DNA of 64,000 nucleotides from Nitrosarchaeum sp. (GTDB lineage Archaea > Thermoproteota > Nitrososphaeria > Nitrososphaerales > Nitrosopumilaceae). Positions 59,990 to 64,000 of this stretch are shown here, in pieces (the stretch's first letter is position 1; every line of letters starts with the position of its first letter). The translations under genes were made by a program, and so were the position numbers. The DNA is taken from NCBI GenBank assembly GCA_023265135.1, contig JAHFUM010000001.1, positions 313,632 to 377,631 of the forward strand. Reading direction: 5' to 3'. The notes under the pieces are model-generated. The model saw nothing but the letters and a program-made list of their open reading frames with translations. It ran no database searches and was not told the origin of the DNA.

Positions 59990-60988
59990 TTAATTTCTGA
60001 ATTGTTCTAGTAATGTTGTTAATGATTGTAATAATTCATTTGCTGTATCAAATTCACCTTCAGTTAAATGATGTTTAATGGTTTGAAGTGTTTTATTAGC
60101 GTCTTCTAGATTAATTTGACTCAATTTATCAGAATTAGATAATTTGAATAATATTTTTTCAACTTGCATTACTTTAGATTCCAGTTGATCATTTTTTGTT
60201 AATTCGAATTGTTGCTTAATTGATATGATTATTCTTATTTGTTTAATTATCTCATGAGGATCTTTTGCTGAAGAAAGATTTTCTCTAGCAGTTTCAAGTT
60301 GTTGGATAATATCTTCAGATAGTCCTTGATTCTTTGCATTTGTAATCAGTCTATCAAATTGTTCTAGATATTTTTGGGCATATTCTTTTGCAGTAGATTG
60401 TTCTTGCTTTGATGCTTGTAAACGAATTATATTATTGAAATCTACAGTAATTTGTTTGATTTTATTGATTGTTTGTAGTGCATCATCAAATTGTTTATCT
60501 GTAATTTGTTTTTTTGCTGTTAGAAATAGACTGTCTATTTTAGAAAAGTCAATTGAGGTATTGTATTTTTTAGCAATTATCTTGAGGTTATTAACATAGT
60601 CTTGCATTCTAAAAAGATCAGCGGAAGGATCTTCTACAGTATCTTTAAGAGTTGTTATTTCTGTTTGTGAAGGTTGAGTATCTGTTAATTGTTGATATAT
60701 TTCTTTGAATATTTTCATAGCAGAAAGAAAATATTGTTTTGCTGAATCCGTGTCATTATTTTTAAGAGATTTTTCTAAAGCATTAACTTGTTGTATGCCT
60801 TCTTTGAAATGTTGTTTAATTTTATCAGATGAATCTTGATTTATTTGACTTTCAAGTTGTTTCTGAGCATATTTTGAAATTTTTAGGAGAATCAATGGAT
60901 CAGTTTCGGCTTGAGCAGTATTAGTCATACTACCTAGAATCATGCTAGATGCTAAAATCAATAAAACAAACAAGATAATTTTTTTCAT
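59990..60988 (-). CDS. Secreted all-helical protein (332 aa)
   Basis: A signal peptide (IILFVLLILASSMILGS, cleavage after AQA) precedes about 300 residues of helical, Gln/Lys-rich sequence with weak repeats (AKQYFLSAMKIFKEIYQQL; DDALQTINKIKQITVDFNN; FDTANELLQSLTTLLEQF). It probably acts outside the membrane as a coiled-coil or helical-bundle protein. Its start overlaps the stop of the membrane-tethered regulator by 4 bp, so the two are coupled. Confidence 0.75.
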   Translation of the reverse strand: MKKIILFVLLILASSMILGSMTNTAQAETDPLILLKISKYAQKQLESQINQDSSDKIKQHFKEGIQQVNALEKSLKNNDTDSAKQYFLSAMKIFKEIYQQLTDTQPSQTEITTLKDTVEDPSADLFRMQDYVNNLKIIAKKYNTSIDFSKIDSLFLTAKKQITDKQFDDALQTINKIKQITVDFNNIIRLQASKQEQSTAKEYAQKYLEQFDRLITNAKNQGLSEDIIQQLETARENLSSAKDPHEIIKQIRIIISIKQQFELTKNDQLESKVMQVEKILFKLSNSDKLSQINLEDANKTLQTIKHHLTEGEFDTANELLQSLTTLLEQFRN

Positions 60989-62013
60989 GTTTCATCCTCC
61001 AAATCTTTCTTCAGTTTCACTAAATTTTGTAAATCTTTTTTATCAATCTCGATAACTCCTAATCTCTCTAATCTTTTTACTGCTCTCCACATTGTAGTTC
61101 TAGGTTGAAGAAATTTCTTTCTTAACTCACTTTCAAGTACTTGTCCTCCATTATCTGAGATGAATTTCACAATTTCTTTATCATCTTCACGCATTTCAGG
61201 TCTAAAGTTGAATATGGCTTCTGTGTTAATAGATTTGATTTCAACTTGTTTTTCAGAAACGGATTCTGTTTGTATGATTGATGGTGAAGGATGTGTATGT
61301 TTTCTTTTTAGTATTAATACAGTTCCTAGAAGTGCAGCTATAATTGATCCACCAATAATTCCAGCATTAGTATAATTCAATGGTGATTCACTTGAAATTG
61401 TTGGTTGATGAGTAGTTGGATTTATTGGAGTAAAGATATAGTTTATCTCAAATGATCCTGCAGTAAGATCTAATTTCGTTTGTTCATCTACTAGTTCCAT
61501 ATTGCTTGGTAAATTACTCATTCCTACTATGACTGAATTTTTTGGCAATAGTAATGTGTAATCCTGTGTGGAATTAAATGAGAATGTCCAAACTCGTCCT
61601 TCTTTTGAAACTAAATCATGAATATCATAATCAATTATAATACTTGATGAACCAAGAGTATCAATAATTGCTTTGTCTTCAACTATTTCTTGAGATAGTA
61701 AAAATCCGGCATCTCCTACTGCGACAAAATTGTCTACTGCTTTACCGAACAAATCAATCTTGAAATCAGGTTCTAAAGGATCCACGTCCATATGGGTAGA
61801 TACATGTGTAGACCCATCAGAATAAATGATAAGGTCAAGATTTCGAGCAGAGCTGAATGAGGTTTGAATAGGTAAAACTATTACAACAATAAGCAAACTT
61901 GCAAGTATCAAAGGTGCTTTAACCAATGTTTCGAGGATACTCTCAGTCCTTACAAAAAGCATTCTATCTTGAATGTACCCTTCTCTATGAATAGGTACAA
62001 TTTCTGAATTCAA
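60985..62013 (-). CDS. Membrane protein with extracytoplasmic sensor-like domain and cytoplasmic winged helix
   Basis: 342 aa. A hydrophobic segment (ILASLLIVVIVLPIQTSF) leads to an external beta-rich domain (residues about 55-205), a second membrane helix (AGIIGGSIIAALLGTVLIL) and a C-terminal winged helix (KEIVKFISDNGGQVLESELR; FLQPRTTMWRAVKRLERLGV). This is a one-component, membrane-tethered transcription regulator layout. It lies between the small regulator gene at 62016 and the secreted helical protein gene. Confidence 0.8.
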   Translation of the reverse strand: MNSEIVPIHREGYIQDRMLFVRTESILETLVKAPLILASLLIVVIVLPIQTSFSSARNLDLIIYSDGSTHVSTHMDVDPLEPDFKIDLFGKAVDNFVAVGDAGFLLSQEIVEDKAIIDTLGSSSIIIDYDIHDLVSKEGRVWTFSFNSTQDYTLLLPKNSVIVGMSNLPSNMELVDEQTKLDLTAGSFEINYIFTPINPTTHQPTISSESPLNYTNAGIIGGSIIAALLGTVLILKRKHTHPSPSIIQTESVSEKQVEIKSINTEAIFNFRPEMREDDKEIVKFISDNGGQVLESELRKKFLQPRTTMWRAVKRLERLGVIEIDKKDLQNLVKLKKDLEDET

Positions 62014-62015
62014 GG

Positions 62016-62303
62016 CTAGTACCTCAAATTCATACTTTCAACAAGCCCCTGGAATCTTTTGAATTCCTGGAAAAATTGAAGCCCCTTTTCGGTGATCAGG
62101 AAGACTCTATTCCTGTCATTTTTGACTGAATCTATCAAGCCTGCTTCTACCAGTTTCTCACATTTGTCTAGTACTGCATAGTGAGATAGGTTGGCTTTGC
62201 GAGAGATCGCAGATACGATGACTCCAGAACGACCACCATCGGCAGTTACGTCTAAGATGTCACCCATTATGCCCATTTCGGACCTGTATTGTTGTTTTGT
62301 CAT
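62016..62303 (-). CDS. Winged-helix DNA-binding protein (95 aa)
   Basis: Archaeal HTH_45-type domain: YRSEMGIMGDILDVTADGGR, IVSAISRKANLSHYAVLDKC, and LVEAGLIDSVKNDRNRVFLI with a late helix EKGLQFFQEFKRFQ. It is first in the operon with the membrane-tethered regulator (2-bp gap). It probably autoregulates from the adjacent intergenic region. Confidence 0.85.
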   Translation of the reverse strand: MTKQQYRSEMGIMGDILDVTADGGRSGVIVSAISRKANLSHYAVLDKCEKLVEAGLIDSVKNDRNRVFLITEKGLQFFQEFKRFQGLVESMNLRY

Positions 62304-63004
62304 GTCTTAGTATAGAACTAATTGCTTAATGAGGGACATTCTGAAACTTTAAAGCGGAACACATAGCGGAACAGGTATTTCATCTCTTAAAATTAATTAT
62401 TTTATCAAAAATTCCTGAGGGGGAGAGAATATGCCAGATTTTTATATGCCTAAAATATTACTAAAAATTGAATTTTTTTAAAAGTTTAAGAAAAAATTAT
62501 TTTTCAAACAATTTTTCATGATTTTAATGATGTTTAATTGATTTTTATATATAAAGAACAGATAGTGAAACATTATCTGATTCATCTAAATAAGATCCAT
62601 TTCAAAAATATTTTTGTAAACATCCACTAAAGAGAATTATTGAAGTATTACAAAAATTTAGTCTGATTTGTGAAGGAACCAAATTCATACTAAAATTATA
62701 GTTTTCATATGTAAAATGGTGTTTAATTATGAAGAAATTTGTTGCATATCACATTTTATAGAAATATGATGAAATGAAGGCTGTTATTTGATTAATTATA
62801 GTCTAAAATGAACTAATTCAAGATGGTAACAAATAGGTTCAGATTGGACATCTACAGTAAATCAAAAAAATTTATAATTCTAATCTAGTAACATAATTTT
62901 TAGTAGAATAGTCATTTTCATTTTGATGATCAAAAAATCAGTCACCAGGTCAGCTTTGAGATTCATAATAACTTTTTATTCCCATTTTGAAAAGAGAACA
63001 TAAA
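62304..63004. other. Long AT-rich intergenic region
   Basis: About 700 bp, the longest gene-free stretch. It contains a near-direct repeat AGCGGAACA...AGCGGAACA (62353-62373) next to the winged-helix promoter, and a purine-rich GAGGGGGAGAG (62417-62427) directly before ATG 62431, which opens a 16-codon frame (MPDFYMPKILLKIEFF). I see no longer gene or recognised RNA. Confidence 0.5.
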
Positions 63005-63472
63005 ATGTTTGATAAGTTCAAAAAAGAAGGTGGAGAAATGACTGAAGAAAAAACTGCAGGTGACCATGTAGATATGAAATCTAGAGATGTTTCATCTGAT
63101 GAGAAAGTAGGTGAAATCGGAATTGTGGAATTGATGGATAAACGTGCCAAATTGGAAGAAGCGATTGATTATGTAGGTTTAATGATAAAAAATCTAAAAG
63201 ATAAAAGAACTGTTTTGGAAAAAGATATTGAGGAAGAATCTGTTGATATCAAAAATTTAAAAGAAAAATTAGAGAAAGTAAGTCAGTATATTGAGGAGGA
63301 GAATAAAGGAATTAAAGAATTGGCTCATAAGAGACAACAAGTTGAAAATGAGGCTGATGAGGTAGGCTTATTGATTAATAGTTTAAGAGACAGATTATCT
63401 GGAATTGATAGAATAATAGATAATGAAGGAAATAGAATTAAGAAAATTAAAGAATCCAGAGAGTCTCCATAA
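63005..63472 (+). CDS. Coiled-coil protein (155 aa)
   Basis: ATG 63005 gives MFDKFKKEGGEMTEEKTAGD; a TTG six codons upstream is less likely. From residue 35 on, the protein is a continuous heptad pattern with an internal repeat of about 35 residues (AIDYVGLMIKNLKDKRTVLE; EADEVGLLINSLRDRLSGID). It converges on a CdvB paralogue 17 bp away. It has no PRC barrel, so it is not CdvA, but the neighbourhood suggests a possible link to cell division. Confidence 0.7.
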   Translation: MFDKFKKEGGEMTEEKTAGDHVDMKSRDVSSDEKVGEIGIVELMDKRAKLEEAIDYVGLMIKNLKDKRTVLEKDIEEESVDIKNLKEKLEKVSQYIEEENKGIKELAHKRQQVENEADEVGLLINSLRDRLSGIDRIIDNEGNRIKKIKESRESP

Positions 63473-63488
63473 AGATGAGATTTTGATT

Positions 63489-64000
63489 TTAGAAAAATTT
63501 ACTTTTGGTTAAAGTTTTAGTGTTTGCAGGTATAGAGGGAAATCTATCTCCCACCGAACTTTCAGCTACAGCTGCTGCCTCATGTAGAATTTTCTCGGAT
63601 TCAGAGTTAGTTGTTTCATTCATTCCAAATGTAGAGTCATTAGAGAAACTATCAGTCATAAATTCACCTAACATTTGTGCCATCTGATTGATTTCTTGAT
63701 CAGCACTTGGCATGAATTTCACAAGAGATGATTTAAGATTCTTCATTAAACCTATTGTAGGTATGATAGTAACTATAGTATCTCCAAGATCATGATAAGT
63801 TGTTAATCTTAATTCAATTTGTTCTAATGCTATTCTTGTATTTCCTAAAATTTTTGTAGTTTTTCTTACCTCTACCAATTCTTTGGACAAGATTCTGCTT
63901 GTATTCATATCATGTAATTGAGTTGATTCAACTATTCTTTTGAAAAGTTTATTGTCTCTTTCGTTTAATTTTATAATCATTGAATCAAGTTTAGTAATTT
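63489..64000 (-). CDS. CdvB-family ESCRT-III paralogue, N-terminus outside window
   Basis: The frame continues to the window edge as ITKLDSMIIKLNERDNKLFK, matching the equivalent ISKMDSMLGKLHERDAQLFQ of the CdvB at 19866. The helical core (TRILSKELVEVRKTTKIL; RIALEQIELRLTTYHDLGD) and the C-terminal SEKILHEAAAVAESSVGDRF segment are conserved between the two. The tail is shorter and basic (KTLTKSKFF). It is a separate, more diverged member of the Cdv set. Confidence 0.88.
   Translation of the reverse strand, partial: ITKLDSMIIKLNERDNKLFKRIVESTQLHDMNTSRILSKELVEVRKTTKILGNTRIALEQIELRLTTYHDLGDTIVTIIPTIGLMKNLKSSLVKFMPSADQEINQMAQMLGEFMTDSFSNDSTFGMNETTNSESEKILHEAAAVAESSVGDRFPSIPANTKTLTKSKFF

Overview
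The window is an AT-rich archaeal chromosome segment, almost certainly from a Nitrosopumilus-like ammonia-oxidising archaeon (Nitrososphaerota/Thaumarchaeota). I infer this from the gene mix: two CdvB (ESCRT-III) paralogues, archaeal PriS/PriL primase, aIF2 alpha and gamma, Nop10, S6e, an AglB oligosaccharyltransferase, an aconitase-X pair (archaeal mevalonate route), archaeosine-type queC/queE/folE, a nearly complete cobalamin branch, a UPF0182 membrane protein, and many short intergenic spacers consistent with leaderless transcripts. No organism name can be proven from the sequence alone.

Region 1 (1-36 kb) is dense housekeeping sequence. It starts with cobalamin genes (cbiC, cbiA, cobO; later cbiF, cbiL, cbiT at 21.4-23.5 kb). 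Translation genes follow (aIF2-alpha/nop10, PIN protein/aIF2-gamma/S6e, a tRNA-Gly, glycyl-tRNA synthetase, an RqcH/NFACT protein). DNA replication and repair genes (priS-priL, endonuclease IV, endonuclease III), a sulfate-activation pair (sat, APS/PAPS reductase) and the aconitase-X pair complete it. Oddities here are a glutamate-racemase-fold protein in which both catalytic cysteines are serine, a ThiI-like protein with a ruined PP-loop, a cysteine-peptidase/TPR fusion, a secreted protein ending in long perfect tandem repeats, and a GC-rich structured RNA candidate at 34.35-34.41 kb.

Region 2 (about 36.07-54.3 kb) is an accessory island. It carries secreted and membrane proteins, a metzincin-type metalloprotease, an HD phosphohydrolase paired with a YwgA/Panacea-like partner, two small PD-(D/E)XK nuclease-like proteins, many small zinc-ribbon, ribbon-helix-helix and winged-helix proteins, an AAA-type ATPase, decayed endonuclease remnants and, at the right end, a tyrosine recombinase. 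A 13-bp direct repeat lies at both ends; the right copy overlaps the stop codon of a flippase-like gene beside the integrase. A roughly 30-bp imperfect palindrome, with two inverted 10-bp arms around a 6-bp centre as in dif-type recombination sites, recurs in the same orientation at 36.08, 37.07, 40.14 and 45.14 kb, mostly abutting gene 3' ends. It divides the island into gene blocks. A mobile cassette array is the most interesting hypothesis in the window; dispersed terminators are the main alternative.

Region 3 (54.3-64 kb) returns to housekeeping genes: a flippase-like membrane protein, GPN-loop GTPase, homoserine kinase, queC, folE and queE. It also holds a three-gene operon of a soluble winged-helix regulator, a membrane-tethered winged-helix protein and a secreted helical protein, then a 700-bp intergenic stretch, a coiled-coil protein and a second CdvB paralogue cut by the window edge.
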